Assembly (NCBI GenBank): GCA_010645155.1 | Contig: JAAGOF010000064.1 | Span: 2,552,612 to 2,616,611, forward strand | Source of the DNA: Tigriopus japonicus | Lineage: Eukaryota > Arthropoda > Copepoda > Harpacticoida > Harpacticidae | Direction of reading: 5' to 3' | Length of the DNA stretch: 64,000 bases | In this document: positions 36,801 to 48,821 of the stretch, piece after piece | Numbering within the stretch: position 1 is the stretch's first letter | Layout: each line of letters begins with the position of its first letter | Notes under the pieces: generated by a model | Told to the model about the DNA's origin: nothing | What the model saw: only the letters and a program-made list of their open reading frames with translations | Databases searched by the model: none | Translations under genes and position numbers: made by a program

Positions 36801-37958
36801 CTTTCGCACTAACTAACTGGAAGAAAATCCAGAATGCCTAATTTTTTGCCAAGAAACTAAGGTAAGCTTGAGTCGACGGTTTCGCACTTTCTGAGAACGG
36901 AACGATTAAATTGGTGTCGAAATGTCATACTAGTCTAAAGAATGGAAAGGTTAAGGTACTGATGAGACAATAATCAAGGCCAGAGGGCTTGAGATTAAGT
37001 TTCACCCGTATGATGAAGTGAACTCCTCAAAATGATCCCTTTTACCAGACTTTCTCAAGTGTATTTTGGATTCTTTTCATTAAAAGTTAATTTTTCAGGG
37101 CAAATTTTAGGCCTCAAGTCTACCAAGTTCAAGACAAAAGTTAATGGAAGTTAAGAAAAGATACAGAAGGAAAGAAACAATCCACCTTTCCTCTGCTATG
37201 AGAGACTACGTAAGCAACAAGTGGAACATTCGTGCATTTTTCTTCATTACTTGGGATTTGAGTAATTTATTTCGACCTTCTTGTTGTGTTATCTCTAAAC
37301 TTTTTTTCGAATATGTCAAACATGTTTTTAGTTTTGATGAGGAAGCAAATAGGTTTGTGTTTTCGTTGATATCAACAAATACATAAAATCTCATTTCGCC
37401 GAACTTATCTTTTTTGTTCGATACCTCAAAGTCAGTATCTGCTTTTATTAGAGTAGAAATGAATATTTCCCTCGCCATTTTGATTCCTCTTGATATCGAA
37501 GTATATAACAAACTTGATGTAATCTATGATTCTGGTACACCTTTGCCTTAAAATAAAAGGTTGTTATATAAGTAGAAGTGAGTGTGACAATCTATTTCGT
37601 AGTTTTTTTTATTTTTAATTTTGAAGTATCTCGAGTGAACGAGAGGTACACGTGGAACGTTTTTTTAAATTACAATGTAATAAAAAGGAATTTTGTTATT
37701 AAATATAGAATCCAATATCAAGAAACATAAACTTGACGTCAAAGGGATAGATCATTTCCCAAAGGGTTGAATCCTTTTCGGCATTTGAAAAAAAGCCCTC
37801 CTTTAAAAATTTAAAAAGCTCCACCTGTCCAAATAAATGAACAGATTACCGCATTTGAGCTATGGAAAGTGTGCGCAACAATTGACAAATCGTTCCTTGG
37901 ACCGTTTACCTAATATTACTGCCAAACTTGTATTAACTTGTACCAATAAAATTATAAT
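33898..37958. other. gene-poor stretch
   Basis: No recognised gene. It contains a small hairpin-type inverted repeat at 36714-36832. Open frames such as 34903-35232 (+) and 35731-35982 (+) have no family features. Confidence 0.5.
36714..36832. repeat. short inverted repeat (MITE-like)
   Basis: TTAGTGCGAAAGCATT near 36732 and AATGCTTTCGCACTAA near 36800 are exact inverse copies, and the flanking CTTCCA / TGGAAG extends the pairing. The roughly 55-bp centre has no coding content. Confidence 0.65.
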
Positions 37959-38522
37959 GAGTGTTTTAAACAATCCCGCCACCGGTAAAACAGTGCCGTT
38001 GGCTGTGCTGCGTTGCTCAGCCCATTTTTGCGAATCCAAGTCATTTTTATTCTGCCGTCTATTCAGAGTTTAGGTTGGTGGAAACGAGCGATATTTCACG
38101 TAAGGATAACTTGGCTGATTATGGTTCAATAATATGCAAAATTCATTTCCGGGTTATTGAATAAAAGCACTCACTTAATCCAACCTTGCTCAATAACAAA
38201 AACAGGACGTAACACTGATCCAAACAATGATTTAAAGGTGCTTGGTTGTTTAGTGGGTTCCAAACACTTATTTCAATACCTCAAAATGTTTCTAAAGAGA
38301 AAGATGATTTAGTTTTATACCTTTGTTTCCTGTAATGTATAATTTTCCGTGTCTGAGTGCAAGCAGAGGTATCTCAAAACCAAATATAGATTATATCCAG
38401 GGACCTCGAATTGAATGGTTTCTTAATAGGGGAAAAACTTGGATTCGCCAAAATTGGCCGAGCAACTCAGCGCAGCCAACAGCCCTGTTTTACCGCTAGC
38501 AGTCTGATTTAAAACGCTCACT
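37959..38522. repeat. inverted pair of an 85-bp repeat
   Basis: Left arm 37959-38041 (GGTAAAACAGTGCCGTTGGC, later GCGAATCCAAGT) and right arm 38437-38522 are reverse complements with scattered differences. Similarity stops sharply at both sides of each arm, and about 395 bp separate them. Could be the ends of a DNA element or two independent insertions; no target duplication recognised. Confidence 0.65.
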
Positions 38523-41500
38523 TGGTCAAATACTGCTTAAGGAAAACGCCTGATTGCCAATTCAATATTCATTCAGTAAATACATGGGTGTACCCTGTCA
38601 AACGGAGAGCGCTAATCATGCCAGTGATTTGAATGTAAATATTAATATGCTGGAATCTCTCTTAAATCTGACGGCCTGCCATTTCAATCATTCGTCTCTC
38701 ACGACTTGACATTAAAGGGATATTAGACCTTTCCTTATTGATTTTTTACATTTGCGCTCCACGTCTTGAAACAATGGAGCAAGAAAGAAACTCGCCAAGC
38801 GAGAATAGTAGAACGACTTTTTTATTTCTTCTTCAAGCCCCTCTGGCGCCAAAGATTGTCGCTTTAGACAAACGCGAGGAAGCTCTCGTCCGAAATGGTA
38901 CCTTCGGATTTGTCTTTGACAAAGTTTCAAAATGAAAAGAACAAATGGACAATTTTAAACTGACAATGTGCGCTTATTGAGCCAGACAGACCCGTTTCGC
39001 TCTGGATCCACTTTTCTTGGCTTTTCTTGGCTCCATTTGCCCCGCTACTAAGCTGAAGAACTCCATTTCTCAAATCTGATCATAGAATTGGGGATGGGTC
39101 TGTTTTTATGGCCGTTTTATTTGCTTTTGGGATTAAAGAATATGTGAAATGTTTGCCTATTACATCTCCAGAAAATTGTCCATTTAAGCGCCTTCCCGGA
39201 TTCGGTGGCCAAGCACTCGCTTTTTTACTCGGATGAAACGTTGCCAGATCTACAGAGCTCTAAACACAGAGAAAAGACCGTGACATGGCATTTCTCTCCC
39301 GTTGCCACATCCTTTTAGTAAACAAACCTTTGATTCAACTTTTTTCGTCACATAATTTGGTGGAAATCAGGTTAAACTCTTTTATGTAAAGGCAATATAT
39401 CTTTTACTTAATGTGAAGAACACGACTTGGAATGGTTTAAACGTTTGATAGCAAATTAAAGCCGCAGAATGTAGCTGAAGTAAAGTGGCCTTGTTCTCAC
39501 TCTTGACTGGATTAACCCAAAAGACGTTTCTTTAAGAAGTCTGCTCGTTGAAGTTTGAGTCAAAAAATTAGAGCTTTGAGACTTCGGAGAGATATATTTT
39601 AATGAGATCTTGTGGAGAATGTTCAGTTCAGTGTGGCCATAATATTAGACGCTGCTTAATAGTGGCAGCCATATATTACGATGAAAATGACAGTACCACT
39701 TTCCGATGCAGACCTTGGAAGCCAATGCCAATCGTGAGCATCCCGTTGGAAATTCATACAGAAGATTAAACATGGGATGGAGCTTTCCACAAGCTACTTC
39801 TTTTATAAGGTGTGGAAACGGGAGCCAGTCGTAAAATCTTATTTTATGAGGGTATGGTAAAGTGCAAGTAGCAACTGGCGATACTTTCCAAAACGGCGAG
39901 AAATCTCCAACCCACCAAATACTTCTTTAAAGAACGTCAGATTTTTAACATCGTGGAAAGTCGAAACTCAGATTGCTCAATGCGGCCCTTCAAAACTTGT
40001 TCCTAAATGCTTCAAATTTCACTATTGGATTGGAGTCACTTCCATGTTGAAGGTTCGATTAAAATAGTTTGCGACGGTGGAAACTTTCCCTTGAAAAGTT
40101 GCCCAAATATAGTTTTACCCAATATCGACATGGTTGTCGTTGTTTGGTGTCTTGTTTACTTAGTTACTCCAAACCAAAAACGATTGAAATCTCAACCACA
40201 AAGGCTAACGATCACGATTTCAAGTCGAAATGATAAATCGATTATAATGTTTTGCATGTGAGTCCTTGTTTGTCTTGGATGGACAAAATATCTCAATTCT
40301 TATTTCAATTCAACTTTATTGCAAGTATATTTGCAAGTATAAATATTTTATTTGCAAGTATAAGTTTGTTATCAAGCGTCAAGTTCTGCTTAGGAATGAC
40401 CTCTAGCTGGTTCGTGTAATATGTCTATCTAATCCAAGTAATTTAATTTCACAAGCCACCTGGACTCGACAAGTCCGAGATTGTAAACAAAGGTTGTCTG
40501 AGTATCATGGACAATACGCGAACGCTAAAGCTAATTACATAAAATATAACCAGTTTCAGCCAACAAATCTAACGGACCTCAAAAACTGTAAAAGTCAATT
40601 GATTGCCAAGTGTCATCGCTTGAATATCGAGGTGTTTTTAAGCAATGATTCGTAGGGGGGTTCAATTTCTTGCGAAACAATGGAGAAATTGTAATTGTAA
40701 ACACCCAGCACCAATAACTCCAACGTTTTGAAATTTGATTTACTCTTGTTAAAGAGTAAGTATTCAGTATAGAACGTACTCATTAAGAATGTTATTATTT
40801 TTAAAAGGAAGGTCTTAAACCTGCCATGAGTCAGACTATTTTCCCCGTTACAAGTTTTGGTTAATATCTAGAGGTCTCTTTGTTTAGTTGGGTGAGAAAA
40901 GGCCCCAGTTCAGTAGAAAAAGCCCTCAAAGACGTTAGTCAGACCTAAAACCTTGCTTACTTGACTAAATGTTCTGTTTTAACCCATAAAGCCAAAATCC
41001 ATTTTCTTGATAGTCTCTCAAAACAATAGGACGAAGTGAGAAAACTCGTACTCCAAAATATTCTAGTCTCTTAATCGAGCCCAAAACTTCTGGAAGGACT
41101 TTCAAAAGAAGGCCATTCAATCAGAAATCCTTCAACTCCAAAGACATTTTCTTTTTCGGTGTGCTCTTCTCACAATGTAAGGAAAAGGAAAACGATTGGG
41201 TTCCGAATCGCCCTGAAACCATACCACTTCTATTTTGATTGGCAGGGGCCCTCGTGGAATCAAAACCTTTCGTTTTGGCGTAAAACAGTTCCTAAGAGAC
41301 CATATTTGGCCTTGTATTTGCTCTAGTTACGCGGTTTGCCATCTCCATCAAATATTGCAGAAACTGAACCCGCCAAAAAAAAAACTCGTGCTTTTGACAT
41401 TAGATGTCTTTCCAAGGCAGAATGGAAGACTAACTTTTACAAATATCGTTGTCAAGATCGGTCGATGAGCCAACGTTTTAATATTGATGGCTCTCTCTCT

Positions 41501-42359
41501 ACGATTTCTACATTGTATGCTAGATATCGGGAAGCAATATTTGGGCCATAAACAACGCCGTGACAACCAAGAATGAGGGACCAACACGTGACTTGGCATT
41601 GTTTGACAAGCACTCCGAAAGGGTTAATATTATTGAGAAATGATTAGTTGGTCATTGCAAGAAAATTTAAAGTTTTTAAAAAAGTAGAGCAACATAGGGC
41701 TCTTTCAATTTTAGTGTTGTACAGACTTAACAAAAGACAAACGAGCTAATATTCCTCAATCAAAACTAAAACGAATAAGATTGGTGGTCATTTCGAAGAA
41801 AAAACTACTTTGCAGTTTTCCGATTTTTCCTGATTCCAAAATGGAATTTGCTAGTTGCGTCATTGGGTTTAACATCTCATAACAAACGAAAAAGCAAAGG
41901 ATGATAAAACAATGAACCAACACAACGATAAAAATCGGTATTTAAAATACCTTGGTTTCAGCTAAAGTCTGGAAGAACTTTTTGCTCTCGATAAAAATAT
42001 AAAAAATAGTACTGACTGATTTCTTTTTCCTTAATGAGCGTACCAACACTATTTACTATCTTATTTTTAGGGCATGTTCTGTCTTTTAATTTCCTTTTGG
42101 AAGAAACAAACGAACCCTTGTTAAGCCTCAAAGACATGTATTCTCGGGGCAAGCATGGGCCTTAAACGTTCGTCAAATAAATAATTGATCCTTAAACAAA
42201 ATAAGCTTTTCAAGCTGACAAGAATAAACTTATAACCAAATCAACCTTCCAAACAGCCACCGTGGATGTACTCTTTTCCAAACTTATCTGGTGTATCATT
42301 TCACCCATAACGAGTTCTAGTTTCGCCGGCGTCTTCATCATATCTTCATCTCTTTCCAG
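38523..42359. other. gene-poor stretch
   Basis: No recognised gene. Around 40310-40375 TTGCAAGTATA is repeated about three times beside CTTTATT, which on the minus strand reads as AATAAAG with a repeat tail, possibly the end of another non-LTR element. Confidence 0.45.
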
Positions 42360-42628
42360 TCGTTGATGAGCCCTCAAGGACTCGAAGTTCAAGTCGGCCG
42401 CGAAAAAGTTCCTCTCGAGACAATGTTGTCGGGGCTGTTTCTGGTGGCCTCGGGGCCATTCCGAGAGAGGCCCCCCGTCGGTCCCATCATCCGAGTCGTC
42501 GGGGCAGCGATTCTGCCACATCTTGTCGAGAATCAAATTGCCACCACACAGCGGAGTCTGTGGCATTAACGGAATATCGAACATCCACCAATCGTGGAAA
42601 TGCACCTACTCTACCATCTCGCGATGTT
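42360..42628 (+). CDS. possible orphan exon, Arg/Ser-rich
   Basis: A GC-rich block with a good acceptor (catctctttccag) and donor (GTAAGT). It is open for 89 codons in the frame whose first two bases complete a split codon, and ends in phase. The reading is Arg/Ser-rich and disordered (for example RTRSSSRPRKSSSRDN). No family is recognised and no partner exons were identified. The minus strand is also open here (42210-42605), so strand is uncertain. Confidence 0.35.
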
Positions 42629-44105
42629 GTAAGTTATTTCCTTGTTTTGCCCCACTTTTGGGTTTCCTTTCTCGTTTGGAAGCGGAAAAAATCTTCAATT
42701 TAGAGGGAATGCTCGGACTGTTTTGTACCTGCCATAACTGACAACCAAATTTAATGAAGACCCCCTTGGCACATCAAGTGGTCTCTAGGGTTTCGCAATC
42801 CCGAGTGTCTCTCCATGGTTGGGTTAATCGAAACGAAAGGCACAATCATTGTCAAGATCAGGGTGCTCGCTTTCCTTTTGACTTGTAAAGAGCTAGAAAA
42901 TGAAGAGAAATCGGAGCTAATGGGATTACCGTCCCACTCAAGATGCAGCAGACCGTATTACAGATATGGAACAAGGAACGCAAGAAACTCCTCTAATTTA
43001 ATTGTCGTCGAATCAAGACTCATCGTCATGCTCATGATGAAGAGAGGAGTCATTTCACACCAGATTCTTCAATCTTGGCTTTTAGAAATGGAACATTTGT
43101 CGTCGGGACTGAAAGGAGTGTTGGTTCCACGAACCATTTCATGAGGCCTCTTGTCTCGTTTGGAACTCGGCACACAAAAGTTTGGCGGATTCCTTTTTGG
43201 CTCCCCACTCTTTGTCACGATAAGGAAGTTGAAGAAATCCTCCTTGACAAACGAGATCCACGCTCGGGGTCCATTTTTCTCTCTCTTGAGATGGGATCTC
43301 AATATCTCACCCAATTGTGGCACCAACCAATGGATATTTCCCCTGAGACAACACACTCACTTACCATCACCTCACTTTTCTCTCTTTCTATCGTTCGAGT
43401 AGAGGCATAACCTCGCTCACATATTGTTCTGGCCGTCCTCGAGAAAGGAATTGTTCCACAATTTGGGAGGGAACCGTCCCAAACCTTGTAGCTTGTCATT
43501 GGAGACAAAAAGGTTGAGCCATAATTGAAACAAAATTGATGTTGGGCTCCCATTTTACCCAGTCTCGTCTGGACATTCCCATTCATTTTGAAACTTTGCG
43601 AGGCATGTAAGTCTAGACAAGCCAAGGTTGAAAGGGAAGAGAAATGAATCTTTATCCAAGGCTGACAGCCATAAAGAGAGAACAGCCTTCGTACGAAACA
43701 GTTTTATAGCGTTGTTTTTTTCTCATTTGCTTATGTTCCTTCTTGTTTCAGAAACCCAGTTTATCGTCGTTGTCCACACCCAAAAAGCAAAGTTCTGGAC
43801 AAGATCACACCAATTTGTAAACGAAAAGTCTGTTGAGAAGCCCTTCCACATTTCAAGAGTGAGACGCCGATCAATGCAATATGTCGTTCGTAGTGTATTT
43901 ATTTTATTATTTTTTGACTGTAAGCTATATTTTGAAAAATGATCAATCAAATGCAAATGAGAATTGGGTCTGCGAATTGAAATATAAAAATCACGCGCAA
44001 GTTGGATGGTCTGTTGACCAAGGATCAGGTAGTAGAATTAAGAAGAGTAGATAGATAGATATCAAATCACAGATGTTGAATGAGCAATTCCGACCAGGCT
44101 GACCT
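42629..44105. other. unassigned stretch between the possible exon and the two-TM gene
   Basis: Open frames on both strands (43075-43410 plus, 43069-43356 minus) without family features. A small GATA repeat lies at about 44049-44061. Partner exons of 42360-42628 or the 3' UTR of the minus-strand gene may be here. Confidence 0.4.
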
Positions 44106-44536
44106 CTATTTACTCGGAGAGAACAAATTTGCAATTCGATCCTCCTCCGAAATAAATTCTCCCCGCCATTGCTTGGCCGTGGTGGGTGAGGATCGGTCAA
44201 TCAGAAGCCTCGGTCGATCGATGTTGCTGTAACGAAGAGATTCGTCAAAAATGTCCGAGGTGATATCAGCAGAGTTGGGTCGTACTTGGGCCATTTCGAG
44301 GGCCAAGGCCATGTGAGGGCTGCTCTCGTCCATAAAGTCAATGATGGTGTGTTGCGAGGGCGAATTTGACGGGTGGATCACATTAGAAGGACTGTTTGAT
44401 ACCGATGACAAAGGCCGAATACCAGCCCCTCCCCGAGAACTGACCAAGGCTGCTTTATCACCGTAGAGATTGGCCTCCACTACATCCGAAACATCTTGAT
44501 AATCCTCCTCCTGACCCCAACCGTAGGGAATCAGGG
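44106..44536 (-). CDS. two-TM protein exon 3
   Basis: Encodes the acidic, Ser-rich tail and ends at TAG (44108-44106) after IANLFSPSK. No clear AATAAA was seen directly downstream. Confidence 0.78.
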
Positions 44537-45392
44537 CTGAAAAGAGAGCATGCAATCAGAGCACTGACCTGCTTTGTAGTACTTCCAGTTGGATCAGCTT
44601 TCATTGGGCTCCTAAAGTGTGCCTGTTGTTTATGAAAGATTCAAGGTTACCTGGGTCCATCCAATGTTTCACTTGATGGAGGTTCTTGGCTCGGTCAATT
44701 TCCGGGTCTTTGACTCGTTTCATGTTTTTGATCAATCGACTGCAGATCTCGATGGAACACAACATAAGGATCACTCCAAAAATGATGATTCCAACCCCAA
44801 GGAAAAGCAATGGTGAAACCAACTTTTGGGCTGTAAAGTAAACTTTCATTACAATTCATTCCTTGTTCACCAAAGAGCTTCATTAATATTTCAATGAGTG
44901 TTCCTATTCTTGCTTAGTACCATTTAAAAATAGCTTTGTAGGCCAAATTTCATGGTTAGGCGCTAATAAATCAAGGCCAATATTGATGGCTTTGTCATTG
45001 ACGTCAGTGTTTGTTCCTTAAAAGTGAAACTTACCCGCGTTGTTATCCTTCAAGTAGACCCAGGTTAAGATAAGAGCCACTCCACCCAAAAGGGCCAAAA
45101 GGCCAAAGAGGATCAAACATTTGATGAGCTTCCGATCCATGATCCGCTTCTTCCGGGCGTTTAGGATCCGACGATCTTGTCTGCGAAAAGGCACATCTTC
45201 GATGGATTTGGGCACCTTTGGGGCTAGCTTATCGAACTTTTTGCCCTTCTTCATTTGGTCATGGTACTTGGGCTTGGTGGCCAACCCGCCCATGACGGTC
45301 TTGACCGGGCTGCCTCGGCCTTCATTCTCTCGCTCTTGATCGGCGTTGCGTTTCTGAAATCTGGACCGAGCCAGAGCTTGGATCATACTCAT
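44106..45392 (-). CDS. two-transmembrane protein of unknown function, 3 exons
   Basis: Exons 45035-45392, 44651-44830 and 44106-44536 join in phase to 322 codons. Donors are GTAAGT and GTAACC; acceptors are TTTACAG and TTTTCAG. Residues 1-88 are basic and soluble (IQALARSRFQKRNADQ, later RRILNARKKRIMDRK). A first membrane segment covers about 89-114, then a very short loop (LKDNNAAQKL) and a second membrane segment at about 124-145. The remaining cytoplasm-like tail is Ser-rich and acidic (GWGQEEDYQDVSDVVE, later FMDESSPHMALALEMAQ). With so short a loop both ends should face the same side, probably the cytoplasm. The paired hydrophobic segments recall small two-TM families such as TMEM200, but I see no firm signature. 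The start codon is the first ATG of the open frame. Confidence 0.8.
44651..44830 (-). CDS. two-TM protein exon 2
   Basis: Encodes LVSPLLFLGVGIIIFGVILM, the second membrane segment, followed by a basic/amphipathic stretch RLIKNMKRVKDPEIDRAKN. Exactly 60 codons, phase 1 at both ends. Confidence 0.8.
45035..45392 (-). CDS. two-TM protein exon 1
   Basis: ATG at 45392-45390 to a GTAAGT donor. It encodes the basic N-terminal region and the first membrane segment CLILFGLLALLGGVALILTW, and ends one base into an Ala codon. Confidence 0.8.
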
Positions 45393-45541
45393 TTTGATTT
45401 GCGATTACTTGACGACCAACCACCAACTTTCGATAAAAACACAGGAACTACGGACTACAAACTGTCTGCTAACACTACAAAAGGCAGTTCACCGTGTGAA
45501 CGACGGCAAACCCCTTGACCAGTCTTTGAGCCGAGAATTGG

Positions 45542-45841
45542 CTATTTCTTCAACTCCGGATTGGAGTTCTTCTTCTTGAGTTCTCGGTAAGCTGCGGCTT
45601 GAGAACGGCTTTTGGGTTTGTCCGGAAGAGTCTCGTTCTCGTTCTTGCAAACGTCGTAGAAGCTCCCAGTGTTGCTCTTGGCCAGATCGTCCTCTTCTTG
45701 AGCACTTGCGGCCTCCTGTTTGGCCAATTCACGGGCAATCTCACGTTGAAGTTTGCGGTCATATGCGTCACGTTCGGTTTTGCGGCTCTGAGAGGCGTTA
45801 GTGTCGCGCTCGCGTTGTCTGGTGATCCCCATAGCAAACAT
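45542..45841 (-). CDS. 99-codon charged protein, unknown function
   Basis: Single open frame from ATG 45841 to TAG 45544-45542. Highly charged, rich in Arg, Lys, Glu and Ala. Residues about 20-50 (KTERDAYDRKLQREIARELA and on) are likely one long helix, and the tail is Lys-rich (YRELKKKNSNPELKK). Met4 (MGITRQRER) is an alternative start. No signal peptide or membrane segment. It ends 149 bp before the start of the two-TM gene on the same strand, so the two could share a transcript or the gap could hold the second promoter. No family recognised. Confidence 0.6.
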   Translation of the reverse strand: MFAMGITRQRERDTNASQSRKTERDAYDRKLQREIARELAKQEAASAQEEDDLAKSNTGSFYDVCKNENETLPDKPKSRSQAAAYRELKKKNSNPELKK

Positions 45842-47899
45842 GTTGGAATTTGAAAACTGGAAGAAAGTCCTTGTGACAAATCACATGGTGTTGATCAATT
45901 TGCGGGCCAGAGTCAACTGAACCCTTTTGTATATGTCCAATTCCTACTAGAGCTACAAGCTGGCAAAAGATTCGTGTGAATTTCTTGGCTAAAATTACGG
46001 ATTTGGATTCCCAGGTCCCACCCCCTTTTTAGGCTCTCAGCTTGGGTAGAATATTGATTGGGCTCTCAATTGCTCAGTTATTGAAGACATTTTCCTTATG
46101 ATATTCTGGTCAACTACTTACCCAGGTTTTTTGGGAGGTCTGGAGAGTTGAAAGGATGTGGAACAAGTGATGGTGAATTCATGGATCTCACTCGCATTTT
46201 AATAGACAACTGGGCCTCCAATTGTTTGTGTCCAAAGCTCGTCAATCGATCCAAAGTTGAGCAATGATCTCCAGCACATGGCTTTCTAATTGTCGCTGTG
46301 GAGAATATATCTTTCTGAGTCTTCACACTAATCACTCAATGACCTGTTCCACCTTCGGGCAAAAGAAATGGGCAAGTCAAGATAACCATGGATGCCACAC
46401 GCACTCTTTTTTTCTGCGGCTTCCTCTTCAGGCCTTTGTTGTGAGGCCTCAGATCTGCATTACAACCAGAACCGACTAACCCCACTCATGTCCTCAGCGT
46501 TGGATCGTGGTTGGCCGCCTCTCGCACCACTGAGGGCCTGGAAATCAATATTTCAATAGCCGCGGACACACGTGTAGAAGGCACTTTATTTACAGTCTTA
46601 CCTGGCAGTTAGTATTTTGAAACCAAGGCACTTGCTTTTTCTTTTGGGGGAAGTTGCTTTTGCTATAGTAACGGATATTGGGGCCCAACAAAAAAAGGCC
46701 GCAAGACCCACTGGAGTAAGAAGGAACAGCGCACTTTGAAATCTCACACTCGACACAAAGGACCGGCTTTCTGTAAAGGGACCCAAAATCTACCCCCTAG
46801 AGATTGGTTAAAATTCATGGAACTACTAAACAAAAAAGAGTTTTTAGGGGCTTGACTTGACCTTGAGTAGCATAAATTGGCAAGCTGATCTTTCTTTAGT
46901 GTGTTTTTAATATAACTAGTAGGGATTTTTTTCAATCGAGGTGCATTAGCTGGAGAGCACAATTGGCACAATTGGTGCATCGTACGCGTAGTCTAAGGTT
47001 ACAATAACGCCATTACTTATTACTTTTGCAATGCGGTTCTGCCAAAGGCAACTTTCGACCATGCAGTTAAAAGAAACTTGAGGTACACTTGTTTTTTTGG
47101 AATATAATAAATACCAACTAATTCATTTGATGGCACGTTTACGAGAATACATCTGGCTCATTTCCACTGGGTCCCTGTCAGCTATTACCCTTTCTGTAAG
47201 CGTGAAATAGGGGCATGAACTAGTTCAAACTTGATAATGTAGTTTGAACCGACACGATCTGTTACAAGTCAAAATAAAGGCATGTAGTTTGTTCATTTGA
47301 TTAATGGTCTTCGAGTGTCGTTCGTGGTGCTCAGCGAGAGACTGTCCGTCGATGATCCTCGCAGAGCCAAAGCATTTTGCTTTTTTATAAATGATGAAAA
47401 AGCAAGACGTCGCTGATAGCTGGCGAAAGAAACGGAAAGATGGACACCTATGTTTCTGGATGTATAAAGACACATCCTTATTTTGCGCCCATAAAAATTC
47501 AGGGTCTCCTTGATTGGACCAAAAATACTTTTGGGTTACATAAATCTTGCGGTTTGATATTTTGCAACCTGAAACAGATTGTTCATTGTGATAAACCAAG
47601 TGCCTTTTTTTGAAAAATGCAGCTTATGTTCTCAGACTTTTCTTGAGCATGGTTAGTTTTAGTAACTCGTACTTTTTGTCTGCGCATTTCTACATAGATG
47701 CTTACAATATTGACTTTAAAACGTACAAATGTAACGGAAATATTCAACCAGACCTTAGATGAACTATCTACTAAGCAAAAGATAACATTCAGGTAGTATA
47801 ATTTTAAGAGCCTAAGAGTGTTAAACAGACATAAAAAGGGGTGGAAGTTAACAGTATGCTTGAAACATGCAACAAACGCAAAACATATGACTTTTTTTT

Positions 47900-47950
47900 A
47901 CTATATTTCCACTATACTTCCAATACTCTCAACCACTGACTTTTAGTCTT
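47900..47950 (+). repeat. dispersed repeat, copy D (partial)
   Basis: CCACTATACTTCCAATACTC followed by TCAACCACTGAC matches the end of copies A and C. Only the last ~45 bp are recognisable. Confidence 0.4.
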
Positions 47951-48821
47951 GGTAACATTATAAATGAACCATAACCATGAAAAATACTCTATAAAACAGG
48001 ACACTGAAAAAGGACATAAACACACTGAAAATCATTAGCAGAAGTATGCTTACAGATTACGTTTTCTTACACTAAGCATATAACCTACAGTTTTTCATAA
48101 TTAATAGAATCTAAAACATGAAGATGTGTTCCTGCAATCAATCAAACTTTGCAGTAACCTGTCATATGATATAACCTATCATATGTCAGTATGAACCTAT
48201 GTTTTCAATCCCCTTTCCCAGCTTTTTCTTTTGACTTGGTGACTACTTACAATTTTTAAAGTTTTGAACGATATTGCGAAATATTCAAAAACAAAAATCA
48301 ACATGAAGTAGGAATTTTCTGATTTTTTACAAACAAGTTTTTTCATCAATTCTGACTGACTGCAGTGATGACAAGACCAACTATTGGGGTCAATTACAGA
48401 AAGCAAATGATCACCTCATTTCATTCATTTATCAAAAATGTGTACATTTCAGGAAAACCAATTCAAGAGAAAACCTATGATGTCAAACACCAATTGAGAG
48501 TAGGTTTTGCGTTCTTTACCCAAGCAATTGATTGGTTCTATATTTCACAATCAAGAAATTTATTTCTCCATAATCATATAGTCTAGCTACTACTGTAAGT
48601 GACACTAATGTCCAAGAATGTCAAAAGAACAGCTCTTAGTGGTCCTTCAGGGAAACGCTGACAAAGGGGAACGAACTGATGTCCATGTTTCACCTTGTTC
48701 AAAAATTGGATGGGGATGGTCACTTACAGGATGTTAAGTATTTAGATTTGTTCAAAAGGAAGAAAGCAAAATATGCAATAAGTTTCAATTAACCCTACAA
48801 AAAATGTCAAGTTATACGTTT

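Noticed and set aside
43075..43410. 111-codon plus-strand open frame
   Set aside because: No domain features; an overlapping minus-strand frame is equally open, so there is no coding evidence for either strand.
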